NCBI RefSeq assembly: GCF_017884005.1
Contig: NZ_QFAY01000002.1
Location: 1-64,000 of the forward strand
Reading direction: 5' to 3'
Source of the DNA: Streptococcus panodentis
GTDB lineage: Bacteria; Bacillota; Bacilli; Lactobacillales; Streptococcaceae
Length of the DNA: 64,000 nucleotides
Shown here: one piece after another, positions 19,940 to 28,469 of the stretch
Position numbering within the stretch: the stretch's first letter is position 1
How the letters are laid out: every line of letters starts with the position of its first letter
The notes under the pieces: model-generated
The model's input: only the letters and a program-made list of their open reading frames with translations
What the model was told of the DNA's origin: nothing
The model's database searches: none
Program-made: the position numbers and the translations under genes

Positions 19940-20020
19940 TTAAAAATGACCGAATAAAAAGGGCCGAATAAAGATAAAAGCCAAAGGAAAAACTGCGACA
20001 GAAGAGACGAATGTCAACAT
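19940..20020 (-). CDS. 26-aa hydrophobic peptide next to rgg (peptide A)
   Basis: This ORF runs from ATG 20020 and encodes 26 aa, beginning MLTFVSSVAVFPLAF and ending IFIRPFLFGHF. GGAGGT lies 7 nt upstream. A longer version from ATG 20038 (32 aa) also has an SD, GGGGAGG. It shares F-I-F-I-R-P-F with the following 20-aa peptide. An extended -10 (TGTTACAAT, TACAAT at 20057-20052 on the minus strand) sits just upstream. The hydrophobic N-terminal part plus distinct C-terminal residues is the general shape of streptococcal SHP-like precursors. Confidence 0.6.
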   Translation of the reverse strand: MLTFVSSVAVFPLAFIFIRPFLFGHF

Positions 20021-20081
20021 AAAGATTACCTCCAACATGTTTTCCTCCCCTATTGTAACATTGAAAAATGGGAAAATGCTG

Positions 20082-20128
20082 TTTTCTCAAATAAGAAAAT
20101 AGTCGACAATAATTCTCTTATATGAGAA
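20082..20128. promoter_or_regulatory. Paired dyads upstream of the peptide operon
   Basis: TTTTCT-N6-AGAAAA (20082-20099) and TTCTC-N6-GAGAA (20113-20128) are related dyads with centres about 30 bp apart. They lie 25-70 bp upstream of the -10 box of the small peptide operon, a usual position for an activator such as Rgg. Confidence 0.4.
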
Positions 20129-20160
20129 AGAGCAGCAGCCCGGTCGTCAGCTGCTCTTTT
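20127..20160 (+). terminator. Stem-loop with short T-run
   Basis: AAAGAGCAGC / GCTGCTCTTT perfect 10-bp arms with a 13-nt loop, ending in TTTT. No plus-strand gene ends here, so its role is unclear. Confidence 0.5.
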
Positions 20161-20168
20161 GGATGTCC

Positions 20169-20240
20169 GGTGGGACAGACTCCCATGATGGCTGCATCCT
20201 CACCCGCAGAGGGAGGCAGCTTTTGGAAAATACCGCATAA
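20169..20240 (+). repeat. Dispersed 75-bp repeat, copy 2
   Basis: Begins GGTGGGACAGACTCCCATGA and ends near ATACCGCATAA. Collinear with the copies at 11275-11341 (inverted) and 50427-50502. Confidence 0.75.
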
Positions 20241-20257
20241 AAAGGGGGCATTTGCTC

Positions 20258-20286
20258 TTGACAAACATTCTAAATGGCATTACAAT
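20258..20286 (+). promoter_or_regulatory. Promoter of the MarR-family gene
   Basis: TTGACA (20258-20263), 17-bp spacer, TACAAT (20281-20286). The spacer is a likely place for autoregulation by the MarR product. Confidence 0.75.
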
Positions 20287-20328
20287 GGTTTAAAGTTCCA
20301 AATCGGATTTATAACAAAGGAGAATGCC

Positions 20329-20781
20329 ATGCGTCAGGAATTTAGAAGTTTAATGAAGTCGGTCAATCGTGTAGAATTTGTCTTTGAGGCCATTCAAAAG
20401 TCTTTGGGAGAAAAAGGAAAGCTGGGCTGGCTCTTTTATGTGCTGGACGATGGGCAAGCCCACAGCCAAAAGCAGCTGTCAAAGGATTGGATGATTCCCC
20501 GCTCTACATTGAATGCCATTGTAAAGAAGGCAGAAGAGGAGGGCTTTGTCGAACTGCGGTCAGTCCCTAAGACGCGGCGGGAGCTGGAAATCCTTCTTAC
20601 AGAGAAGGGCAAGGCAGCGGCTGATGAACTCCTGCAGCCCTATATAGAGCTTGAGGATCAGGCCCTGGCTGAGACGGCTGAGAAATACTCTCATCATTTT
20701 GTAGAGGTGTTTGACTATTTTTCAAAAAATTTGGAGCAAAAGATTATTCAGGGCATCATGGAGCAGGAGCGGGATTTTTAA
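20329..20781 (+). CDS. MarR-family transcriptional regulator
   Basis: 150 aa winged-helix regulator: helices in SLGEKGKLGWLFYVLDDGQ, recognition region SQKQLSKDWMIPRSTLNAIV, and wing DRR-like segment VELRSVPKTRRELEILLTEKG. The C-terminal helix would dimerise. ATG 20329 has AAAGGAG upstream; the frame extends further upstream only through the intergenic repeat and should not be included. Promoter at 20258-20286. Target unknown; the orphan binding protein downstream is a candidate. Confidence 0.9.
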   Translation: MRQEFRSLMKSVNRVEFVFEAIQKSLGEKGKLGWLFYVLDDGQAHSQKQLSKDWMIPRSTLNAIVKKAEEEGFVELRSVPKTRRELEILLTEKGKAAADELLQPYIELEDQALAETAEKYSHHFVEVFDYFSKNLEQKIIQGIMEQERDF

Positions 20782-20883
20782 TACCGCCTTTTTCTTTTCC
20801 CAATTTTCAGCAGAAGAAGACGTCTGTCCTGAAAACGGCAATTGAAGGCCAAAAGTAAGGAAGAAAAAAGTGAGTTCAAATCG

Positions 20884-20912
20884 TTGACAGTCTTTCACAC
20901 TTGGTTTATAAT
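20884..20912 (+). promoter_or_regulatory. Promoter of the orphan solute-binding protein gene
   Basis: TTGACA (20884-20889), 17-bp spacer, TATAAT (20907-20912). A dyad AAATTCT-N4-AGAATTT follows at 20921-20938 near the expected transcription start. Confidence 0.8.
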
Positions 20913-20918
20913 TCTCTT

Positions 20919-21169
20919 ATAAATTCTAACAAGAATTTTAAACAAAAAGAAGAGCTGCATTTCTTAGCGTTTAGCTACAAGGAACTGCTCAATGAAGATC
21001 GAAATCAGAACCTGCAGATGAGGCTTCCGCTGGGAAGTATCAACAAACTCCGGCGGAGGTTTTGATTTTTGAAAAGCATTGCCCGGCTCTTCAGTCTGTC
21101 GTCCGTCACTCTGCCGGCTGCAAACCCGCTCCGGCCTCTGCAAAAAGAAAAGATTAGAAAAGAGAATAG
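20919..21169 (+). promoter_or_regulatory. Long 5' leader with a terminator-like hairpin
   Basis: About 250 nt separate the promoter from the start codon. Near 21047-21072 AAACTCC-GGC-GGAGGTTTT can form a hairpin followed by a T-rich stretch, preceded by CCTGCAGATGAGGCTTCC. The layout suggests attenuation, but I match it to no known riboswitch; the aggcttccgctgggaagt part recurs in the intergenic repeats at 11372 and 22347. Confidence 0.35.
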
Positions 21170-22309
21170 ATGAAATTCACTAAAAAAACAATGGCCGCTT
21201 CGCTGCTGGCCCTCACTGCTGTAACGGTCCTTGCTGCCTGCAGCACTGCTAAAAAAGATGACAAAGCCGCTTCTGATAAGGGAGTGGCTGTCGAGACCAA
21301 GAGTCTGGATACCCTGTACCAGGAGGCGCTGAAAGAAGGCGGAACGGTCGTCTACTATGCCGGCGGAGATACTGCAGAGCAAAATGACGATACAAAAGCC
21401 GCTTTTGAAAAGAAATTCCCCGGTATGAAGCTGGAAGTAGTCACAGACTACAGCAAGGTCCATGACGGCCGTCTGGAATACCAAATGGCCACCGATAATG
21501 TCGTGGCCGATGTTGTTCAGCTTCAAACCCTGAATGATTTCACCTACTGGAAGAAGCAGGGCAAACTGCTGGAATACAAGCCTGCAGCCTGGGATAAAAT
21601 CTATAAAGATTTCAAGGATCCAGACGGTGCCTGGGTTGGCGGCTATGTCTTGGCCTTTGGAAATGTAGTCAATAGCAAGGCTTTGGGCAGCATTCCTGAG
21701 CCTAAGACAGGGCAGGACCTGCTCAATCCAGAGCTCAAAGGCAAGATGATTTCCACTTATCCGAATGATGATGATGCCGTACTCTTCTGGTACAAGCAGA
21801 TGATTGACAAGCATGGATGGGGCTGGATGGAAAATCTCATGAAGCAAGATCCTAAGTTTGTCCGCGGTACACAAGAGCCGGGTGACAAGGTTGCTGCAGG
21901 AGATTATGCGGTTACTTTGGGAACAGCCGGTCTGCTGGATGCCTCTGCTGAGTCTCATCTGGCCATCCCGGAAAAAGACGGTTTTGTGGCCTGGGCACAG
22001 CGGATGGCTATCCTGAAAGATGCCAAACATCCAGCGGGTGCAAAATTATTTGAAAACTGGCTATTAGACAAGGAAACTCAGGAAAATAATATCTTCCAGT
22101 GGAGTGTCCGGACGGATGTGACGCCTGCCGGTGTCAAGCCTATCTGGGAATATAAAAATGCCAACATGAAAGAATTTGTAGACTTCATGGAAGACCGGGC
22201 TGAAGTAGAACGCTTCAAAGCTCAGATCCGCCTCTTTGTCGGGGATGTGCAGGGGGCTTCATCAGCCGGTGAACGCGGTCTGACGCCGACTACCCGTCAG
22301 CCACAATAA
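21170..22309 (+). CDS. Extracellular solute-binding lipoprotein (ABC type, Fe3+/ThiB-like fold)
   Basis: 379 aa. A lipoprotein signal peptide is present (MKFTKKTMAASLLALTAVTV, then LAAC). The mature part, beginning EALKEGGTVVYYAGGDTAEQ and including DVVQLQTLNDFTYWKKQGKL, resembles type-2 periplasmic binding proteins of the iron/thiamine/putrescine group (SBP_bac_6/11). No permease or ATPase gene is adjacent, so it is an orphan binding protein that may serve a transporter encoded elsewhere. The ligand cannot be told from the sequence. It ends at the strong terminator at 22545-22596 after a repeat-containing 3' region. Confidence 0.85.
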   Translation: MKFTKKTMAASLLALTAVTVLAACSTAKKDDKAASDKGVAVETKSLDTLYQEALKEGGTVVYYAGGDTAEQNDDTKAAFEKKFPGMKLEVVTDYSKVHDGRLEYQMATDNVVADVVQLQTLNDFTYWKKQGKLLEYKPAAWDKIYKDFKDPDGAWVGGYVLAFGNVVNSKALGSIPEPKTGQDLLNPELKGKMISTYPNDDDAVLFWYKQMIDKHGWGWMENLMKQDPKFVRGTQEPGDKVAAGDYAVTLGTAGLLDASAESHLAIPEKDGFVAWAQRMAILKDAKHPAGAKLFENWLLDKETQENNIFQWSVRTDVTPAGVKPIWEYKNANMKEFVDFMEDRAEVERFKAQIRLFVGDVQGASSAGERGLTPTTRQPQ

Positions 22310-22544
22310 AGAATCCCTGCCAGCGGCAGCAAAATGCCAGCCTCTTTGAGTCGGTGGATGGAGCTTCCGCTAGGAAGTGTCAGGCTGCTCTCACAGTCCT
22401 TCCGGATTGTTGGAGCAAGGCGGCGCTGACATGGTTTGAAGAGATTTCGAAGAGTAACAATTCGGGGCCGGAGAAGACAGGGGATTGCGCTTTTAGATCA
22501 GTCTGTTGACCTTTGCGTCATCCTGTTCCGGCAATAAAGAAGAA
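22310..22544. repeat. Intergenic repeats including a boxA-like sequence
   Basis: Positions 22347-22370 repeat the gagcttccgctaggaagtgt block of 11372. Positions 22416-22457 (aaggcggcgctgacatggtt, tgaagagatttcgaagagta) match boxA of the pneumococcal BOX element. No gene seen. Confidence 0.65.
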
Positions 22545-22596
22545 CTCTAACATCAAAAGCCTCGGATTAGCTGTTCCGAGGCTTTTGATGTTAGAG
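22545..22596. terminator. Strong bidirectional terminator (22-bp perfect stem)
   Basis: Perfect 22-bp arms (22545-22566 and 22575-22596) with an 8-nt loop separate the plus-strand binding-protein gene from the minus-strand amino-acid ABC operon. Confidence 0.85.
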
Positions 22597-22602
22597 CTGG
22601 GA

Positions 22603-23478
22603 CTAGTTCACTTCTCCGCCTTCAACGACTAAGTCATCTGCCTTGGCAGCGTCGCCGTAAGTTGGGTGGAGGGTTTCTTCGTAGGCCTTGTGGAAGAAGT
22701 TTTCCTGGCCGAGTTTCTTGATTTCATCGTTGATGTAGTTGAGCAGCTCGGTATTGCCTTTCTGCACAGCTGGGGCGATGGTGTCGGGATCCCCCAGAGA
22801 GGTAATGCCGACTTCAAAGCCCTTGTTTTCCAGCGCCCAGGCTAGGACCTCGGTATTGTCCGTAGAAAAAGCATCGCCGCGGCCGTCCAGCAGGGCTTGG
22901 TAAGCATCGCTGTACTGGTCGTACTTCTGCAGCTTGATCTTTGGATAGTTCTTTTCAAAGTAGGTCTCAGCTGTAGTTCCCTTGGTGATGATCAGGGTCT
23001 TGCCCTCCAGCTGCTCAGGCTTGGTGATGACAGCATTCTTTGGCGACACGACTCCGAGAGAGACCTTCATATAAGGCAGGGCAAAGTCGACTTGTTTTTT
23101 CCGCTCGTCAGTGACGGTGAAGTTGGCCAGAGTGATGTCGACCTTGTTGGAAATCAGGTATTCAGCCCGGTTGGCGGCATCTACCGGCACATACTCCGGC
23201 TTAACGCCTAGGTCCTTGGCCAGCTGGTCGCCCAGATAAATGTCATAGCCTTGGTAGTGGCCGTCGTTGTCCACATAGCCAAAAGGCTTCTTGTCGCTGA
23301 AAACTGCGATACGGAGCTTGCCGCTTTTTTTGATCTCCTCCAGGCTGCGGGCCTTGACTGTTTTGCTGGAAGTTGCGTCTTTATTAGCAGCATCCTTTTT
23401 GCCGGAGCTGCCGCAGGCCACTAAGAAGAAGGCCAGAGTAAGGGTTGTCAAAGCAAAGATTGTTTTAGATAATTTCAT
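22603..23478 (-). CDS. Polar amino-acid ABC transporter substrate-binding lipoprotein
   Basis: 291 aa, SBP_bac_3 family. Lipobox LVAC after the signal MKLSKTIFALTTLTLAFF. Family blocks: SGKLRIAVFSDKKPFGYVD, GYDIYLGDQLAKDLG, NKVDITLANFTVTDERKKQVDFALPY and GRGDAFSTDNTEVLAWA. The likely ligand is a polar amino acid or cystine/cysteine (family knowledge, not proven). ATG 23478 has AAGGAG upstream; the longer frame is not supported. It is the last gene of the operon on this strand, 200 bp after the ATPase gene. Confidence 0.9.
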   Translation of the reverse strand: MKLSKTIFALTTLTLAFFLVACGSSGKKDAANKDATSSKTVKARSLEEIKKSGKLRIAVFSDKKPFGYVDNDGHYQGYDIYLGDQLAKDLGVKPEYVPVDAANRAEYLISNKVDITLANFTVTDERKKQVDFALPYMKVSLGVVSPKNAVITKPEQLEGKTLIITKGTTAETYFEKNYPKIKLQKYDQYSDAYQALLDGRGDAFSTDNTEVLAWALENKGFEVGITSLGDPDTIAPAVQKGNTELLNYINDEIKKLGQENFFHKAYEETLHPTYGDAAKADDLVVEGGEVN

Positions 23479-23491
23479 AAGAGACTCCTTG

Positions 23492-23641
23492 ATAAGATAT
23501 GAGGGCGTGAAGAAAAGGCGGAAAAAGTAGGAAATCGGCCGCCGAAGCGGCTGCTTCAAAGCAGCATCGTCTTTTTTTTCAAAGTTTTCAGCCCGAATGC
23601 AGTTGATAAGATATGAGCGTGAAGGAAAGGCAGAAAGATCC
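23492..23641. repeat. Pair of direct repeats between ABC genes
   Basis: A block of about 35 bp, TTGATAAGATATGAG followed by cgtgaag and aaaggc, occurs at 23489-23524 and again at 23607-23640. It is near-identical, differs by a few bases, and is spaced about 118 bp. The stretch between holds a GCCGC-rich hairpin. It looks like a local duplication. Confidence 0.55.
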
Positions 23642-23678
23642 AGAGGCAGCAGCATCGGTGACGAGGGGCGAATGCCTG

Positions 23679-24428
23679 TCAGCCCAGATGGCTGAAGTCA
23701 AAGACATTGAGAAATTCCTGAGCCCGCTGGGTCTTGGGCTGGCTGAAAAATTGCTGGGCGGTATTTTCCTCAAGGATCCTGCCTTGGTCCATGAAGATGA
23801 TCCGGTCAGCAATGGCATGGGCAAACTGCATTTCGTGGGTCACGATCAGCATGGTCCGTCCTTCCTCTGCCAGATCATGGATGAGTTCCAGCACTTCGCG
23901 GACCATTTCGGGGTCGAGCGAAGCAGTCACTTCATCAAAAAGGATGATTTCCGGATGCATGAGGAGGGAGCGGATGATGGCCACCCGCTGCTTCTGGCCG
24001 CCGGACAGCTGACGGGCAAAGCTGTGCTTCTTATCAGCCAGGCCAACCCGCTCCAGCAGGCTTTCGGCTTCCCTGATGACCTCGTCCTTTTTGCGACCCT
24101 GCGCCTTGACGGGTCCAAGGGTCAGGTTTTGCAGGACATCCAGATGGGGAAATAGTTCGTAACTCTGAAAGACCATGCCAATCTTTTGCCGAACCAGATG
24201 AAAATCCTTTTGCGGGCTGAGGATGGACTGGCCGTCCAGCAAAATATCGCCGGACTGGATGCTTTCCAGACCGTTGATACAGCGCAGCAGGGTTGATTTT
24301 CCGCAGCCGGATGAGCCCAGAATGACCACCACCTCACCTTTTTGGACAGAGAGAGACAGCCCTTTGAGAATGGCATGGCTGCCGAAAGACTTGTGAATGT
24401 CCTGTAATTCTAAAATGATGTCCGACAT
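23679..24428 (-). CDS. Polar amino-acid ABC transporter ATP-binding protein
   Basis: 249 aa. Walker A GSSGCGKST, Q-loop VFQSYELFPH, signature LSGGQKQRVAIIRS and Walker B IILFDEVTASLDPEM. The start is ATG 24428 (MSDIILELQDIHKSFG), close after the permease stop with GGAG in the overlap; the longer frame lies within the permease. Third gene of the operon. Confidence 0.93.
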   Translation of the reverse strand: MSDIILELQDIHKSFGSHAILKGLSLSVQKGEVVVILGSSGCGKSTLLRCINGLESIQSGDILLDGQSILSPQKDFHLVRQKIGMVFQSYELFPHLDVLQNLTLGPVKAQGRKKDEVIREAESLLERVGLADKKHSFARQLSGGQKQRVAIIRSLLMHPEIILFDEVTASLDPEMVREVLELIHDLAEEGRTMLIVTHEMQFAHAIADRIIFMDQGRILEENTAQQFFSQPKTQRAQEFLNVFDFSHLG

Positions 24429-24436
24429 GGTGTCCG

Positions 24437-25114
24437 TTACTCCTTCCAGATGGTTTCCAAATAAGAGGACAGCTTGGAAATGGGAAAGCAGACTGCGAAG
24501 TAAAGCAGCAGAATGCAGCCATAGATCCAAAAAGCAGCAGAAGGGATGGACAGGCGATTGCTGTCAATAATCTGCTGGCCGACCTTGACGACCTCGATGA
24601 CTCCGATGAGGACAATCAGCGAAGTGGTCTTAATCATCCGTGTAATCAAGTTTATCGCTTGGGGCAGGAGCCGCCGCAGCACCTGCGGGATGATGATGTA
24701 GAGATAGAGCTGCCGCTGGGACAGTCCCAGTGCCTGACCGCTCTCAAACTGATGCTTGGGCAGAGAAGTGATAGCTCCCCGCACCAAGTCTCCCATCTCC
24801 GCCGTTCCCCAAAGGGAGAAGACGATGATGGCTGACAGCTCACCAGAGATATTGATGTCAAAATTTCTGGCGAGGCCGAAGTAGACCAGAAAGAGCAGGA
24901 CCAGCTGAGGCATGACGCGGATAAACTCCAGATAGGCTCTGGACAGGAAGCGCACGGCCTTTGAGCGGGAGGTCATGATGATGCCAAAAAGGGTCCCTAG
25001 GATAAGAGAAATGATGACAGAGAGGATGGAAATGCCTATGGTGACACCCAGTCCCTGTAAGGTACGTAAGAAGTTATTCCCCTGAAAGAGAACCTGAATG
25101 CCCGAATCCTGCAC
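24437..25114 (-). CDS. Polar amino-acid ABC transporter permease 1
   Basis: 225 aa HisM/GlnP-type inner-membrane permease with the EAA motif near QFESGQALGLSQRQLYLYIIIPQVLRR. Five or so TM segments are visible. It starts at GTG 25114 behind AAAGGAGG and overlaps the end of permease 2 by 41 bp. Confidence 0.9.
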   Translation of the reverse strand: MQDSGIQVLFQGNNFLRTLQGLGVTIGISILSVIISLILGTLFGIIMTSRSKAVRFLSRAYLEFIRVMPQLVLLFLVYFGLARNFDINISGELSAIIVFSLWGTAEMGDLVRGAITSLPKHQFESGQALGLSQRQLYLYIIIPQVLRRLLPQAINLITRMIKTTSLIVLIGVIEVVKVGQQIIDSNRLSIPSAAFWIYGCILLLYFAVCFPISKLSSYLETIWKE

Positions 25115-25763
25115 GGCGCAGCCTCCTTTCTATCCAGCTGAAGCCAAGTGAGATTGGCAGCAAAATCAAGAGATAAGCAATAACCAGCATGAGCAGGGCT
25201 GTATCGGTCTCGTAGTAGAGGCCGATCAGGTCCTTGGCCACAAACATGAGGTCTGCCAAGGCAACGGCTGAAAAGACCGAGGTTTCCTTGATCAGAAAGA
25301 TGACATTGGCGCTGAAAGAGGGCAGGGCAATGGCTGCAGCCTGAGGCAGGATGACATAGCAGAAGACCTGTGCCGGCCGCAGGCCGATAGAGAGACCCAC
25401 TTCTCTCTGTGTCTGGCTGACGGCCTCAAGCCCGCTTCGGAAAGACTCCGCCATGTAAGAGCCGCCCAGAAAGATCAGGCCGACCGTTGCGCAAACCTCA
25501 GAGGACAGGACGATGCCGATGCGCGGCAGCCCAAAGTAGAGGAAGAACAGCTGCAGCAGCAACGGTGTATTGCGGGAAAACTCGATATAGGCCGTGGCCA
25601 GCTGTCTCAAGACCGGAATCTTGTAAAAGCGAATCAGACTGACCAGAAATCCGACAGCAATCGAGCCCAAAATCCCCCAAAAGGCGATGACCATGGTCAG
25701 GATAAAGGCTTCTTGATAGAGGGGATAGTAATCACTGACGACGTCCCAATTCACGGCGCTCAC
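25074..25763 (-). CDS. Polar amino-acid ABC transporter permease 2
   Basis: 229 aa paralogous permease: FSRNTPLLLQLFFLYFGLPRIG and the EAA region GLEAVSQTQREVGLSIGLRPAQ. It is the first gene of the operon; transcription starts in the 250-bp gap shared with the divergent GH1 gene at 26013. Confidence 0.9.
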   Translation of the reverse strand: MSAVNWDVVSDYYPLYQEAFILTMVIAFWGILGSIAVGFLVSLIRFYKIPVLRQLATAYIEFSRNTPLLLQLFFLYFGLPRIGIVLSSEVCATVGLIFLGGSYMAESFRSGLEAVSQTQREVGLSIGLRPAQVFCYVILPQAAAIALPSFSANVIFLIKETSVFSAVALADLMFVAKDLIGLYYETDTALLMLVIAYLLILLPISLGFSWIERRLRRAGFGHSGSLSGE

Positions 25764-25979
25764 TCCTTCAACACTTGATGTTCCTAGTTTAGCATAGATA
25801 ACAGACCTTTAGTAATATGTATTTTTTATCGCACTGATAAGGAAAATCTATCGCAGCTTTACAAAAGAATGGCAGGCCGGAAACTTGATTTTCTCACCTG
25901 AGCGGCTGGATGGCAAAAGAATAGTATCGTTTTTTCGCAGGATATTAGAAGTTTATCTGCTGATTGTTTGTTATAATAT

Positions 25980-25994
25980 AAGAAAGCGTTTGAT
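25980..25994 (+). promoter_or_regulatory. Candidate cre (CcpA) site with promoter of GH1 gene 2
   Basis: TATAAT at about 25974 is followed by AAGAAAGCGTTTGAT, which fits the cre consensus WTGNAANCGNWNNCW at all but two positions. Placement just after the -10 fits catabolite repression. Confidence 0.5.
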
Positions 25995-26000
25995 TTATAA

Positions 26001-27452
<1,452 letters not shown>

Positions 27453-27458
27453 AACAGC

Positions 27459-27483
27459 AAAAGCGGCCAGTCGGCCGCTTTTT
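27459..27483. terminator. Bidirectional terminator between GH1 gene 2 and peptide gene 1
   Basis: AAAAGCGGCC / GGCCGCTTTT 10-bp stem with a 4-nt loop and T tract on both strands. It also ends the minus-strand 19-aa peptide unit (27504-27563). Confidence 0.85.
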
Positions 27484-27503
27484 GAGTGTTTTATAAAGGC
27501 AAC

Positions 27504-27563
27504 TTATCCGAAAATAGCATAGCTGATGGTTCGGAAGAGGATTCTAAAGATGAGGCTGAACAT
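27504..27563 (-). CDS. 19-aa peptide 1 of the operator regulon
   Basis: The ORF encodes MFSLIFRILFRTISYAIFG. AAAGGAG lies 6 nt before the ATG. It has its own promoter carrying the 55-bp shared element (27627-27681), a leader of about 55 nt, and a terminator (27459-27483), so it forms a complete one-gene transcription unit. It is divergent from the two-component system. A homologous 19-aa peptide lies at 32545-32604 (shared M1, I8, F10, R11, A16, I17 and many conservative changes). It is hydrophobic with two arginines and carries no leader cleavage motif I recognise. It may be a signal, a small membrane effector or a bacteriocin-like peptide. Confidence 0.72.
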   Translation of the reverse strand: MFSLIFRILFRTISYAIFG

Positions 27564-27626
27564 GCGGGGCTCCTTTCTGAGCGAGGCAGGCGATTTTATG
27601 GCCTGTCGGAGATTTTTCTTAACTTT

Positions 27627-27681
27627 AGTATACCGGGCAAATTTCAAATATTTATCAAGCAATTCTCAAATATTTCTAAAG
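27627..27681 (-). promoter_or_regulatory. 55-bp regulon promoter element, copy 1
   Basis: On the minus strand, four 11-bp-phased units (TTTAGAAATAT, TTGAGAATTGC, TTGATAAATAT, TTGAAATTT) lead to TATACT at 27632-27627. It drives the 19-aa peptide 1. The other copies are at 32453-32507, 37868-37922 and 40467-40521, all 55 bp long from the CTTTAG start to the end of the -10 box. Confidence 0.85.
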
Positions 27682-27727
27682 TTTTTGAAATCTACGTCTT
27701 TCGATTGGAAATAGGCTCGGTCTTTCA

Positions 27728-27756
27728 TTGACTTAACCTGCCATCCTTGCTACACT
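27728..27756 (+). promoter_or_regulatory. Promoter of the two-component system
   Basis: TTGACT (27728-27733), 17-bp spacer, TACACT (27751-27756). It lacks the 11-bp repeats, so the regulator genes appear to be expressed independently. Confidence 0.7.
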
Positions 27757-27789
27757 AGTGGTAGGAAATTTGTCAGGATGGGACTAGCT

Positions 27790-28467
27790 ATGGCCAATAT
27801 TTTATTAATCGAAGACAATAGTGATATTCATGAAATTCTAAAAGATCTTTTTCAGAAGGAACACACGGTTTATTCCGCCTATTCGGGGACAGAGGGGCTG
27901 GTGCTTTTTGGGCGGGAAAAGATTGATTTGGTGCTTTTGGACATCATGCTGCCGGGCAAGAACGGCGATGAAGTTCTGCGGGAGATCCGCAAGGACAGTC
28001 AGGTGCCGGTGGTCATGCTGACGGCGCTGGGGGAAAAGGCTCTGGTCAGCCAGTACCTGCTGGACGGGGCCAATGACTATATCGTCAAACCCTTTAATCT
28101 GGACGAGGTCTCTGCCCGCGTGACCGTGCAGCTGCGCAGCCAGCAGCCGCCGGAAATACAGGAAAGCGTGCGGAGCTTTAAAAATATCCTCCTGCAGCCG
28201 GACCGCTTTGAGGTCTTCTGCGGCCAGAAGAGTGTCCGCCTGAGCCGGCGGGAGTATCAAATCTTCCAGCTTTTGCTGGATCATCCTAAGAAGATTTTCA
28301 CCAAGGAAGAGCTCTTTGAGCAAGTCTGGGAGGAGCTCTATATGACGGGAGACAATACCCTCAATACCCACCTCAGCAACCTCCGCAAGAAGCTGGCCCA
28401 GCTTGATCCTGAGACAGACTATATCGAAACCATCTGGGGGCTGGGCGTGCGGCTCAAGGAGGACTGA
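27790..28467 (+). CDS. OmpR-family response regulator
   Basis: 225 aa from ATG 27790 (MANILLIEDNSD), with GGATGGG 7 nt upstream; ATG 27778 leaves no SD spacing. The receiver domain has acidic E8-D9, phospho-acceptor D51 (LLDIMLPGKNG), T78 and K100 (IVKPFN). The C-terminal winged helix (RREYQIFQLLLDHP...HLSNLRKKL...TIWGLGVRL) is OmpR type. Such regulators bind tandem direct repeats about 10-11 bp apart, which matches the 55-bp elements. I infer it controls the four promoters. Two bases separate it from the kinase gene. Confidence 0.93.
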   Translation: MANILLIEDNSDIHEILKDLFQKEHTVYSAYSGTEGLVLFGREKIDLVLLDIMLPGKNGDEVLREIRKDSQVPVVMLTALGEKALVSQYLLDGANDYIVKPFNLDEVSARVTVQLRSQQPPEIQESVRSFKNILLQPDRFEVFCGQKSVRLSRREYQIFQLLLDHPKKIFTKEELFEQVWEELYMTGDNTLNTHLSNLRKKLAQLDPETDYIETIWGLGVRLKED

Positions 28468-28469
28468 CC

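Noticed and set aside
20122..20328. N-terminal 69-codon extension of the MarR-family gene
   Set aside because: It runs through the dispersed repeat and the promoter TTGACA-N17-TACAAT; the SD supports ATG 20329.
20919..21169. TPP riboswitch before the ThiB-like binding protein
   Set aside because: The conserved CUGAGA and ACCUGA elements are absent.
27486..27731. 81-codon plus-strand frame over peptide gene 1
   Set aside because: It covers the minus-strand peptide and its promoter element, has no SD, and its translation is explained by those features.
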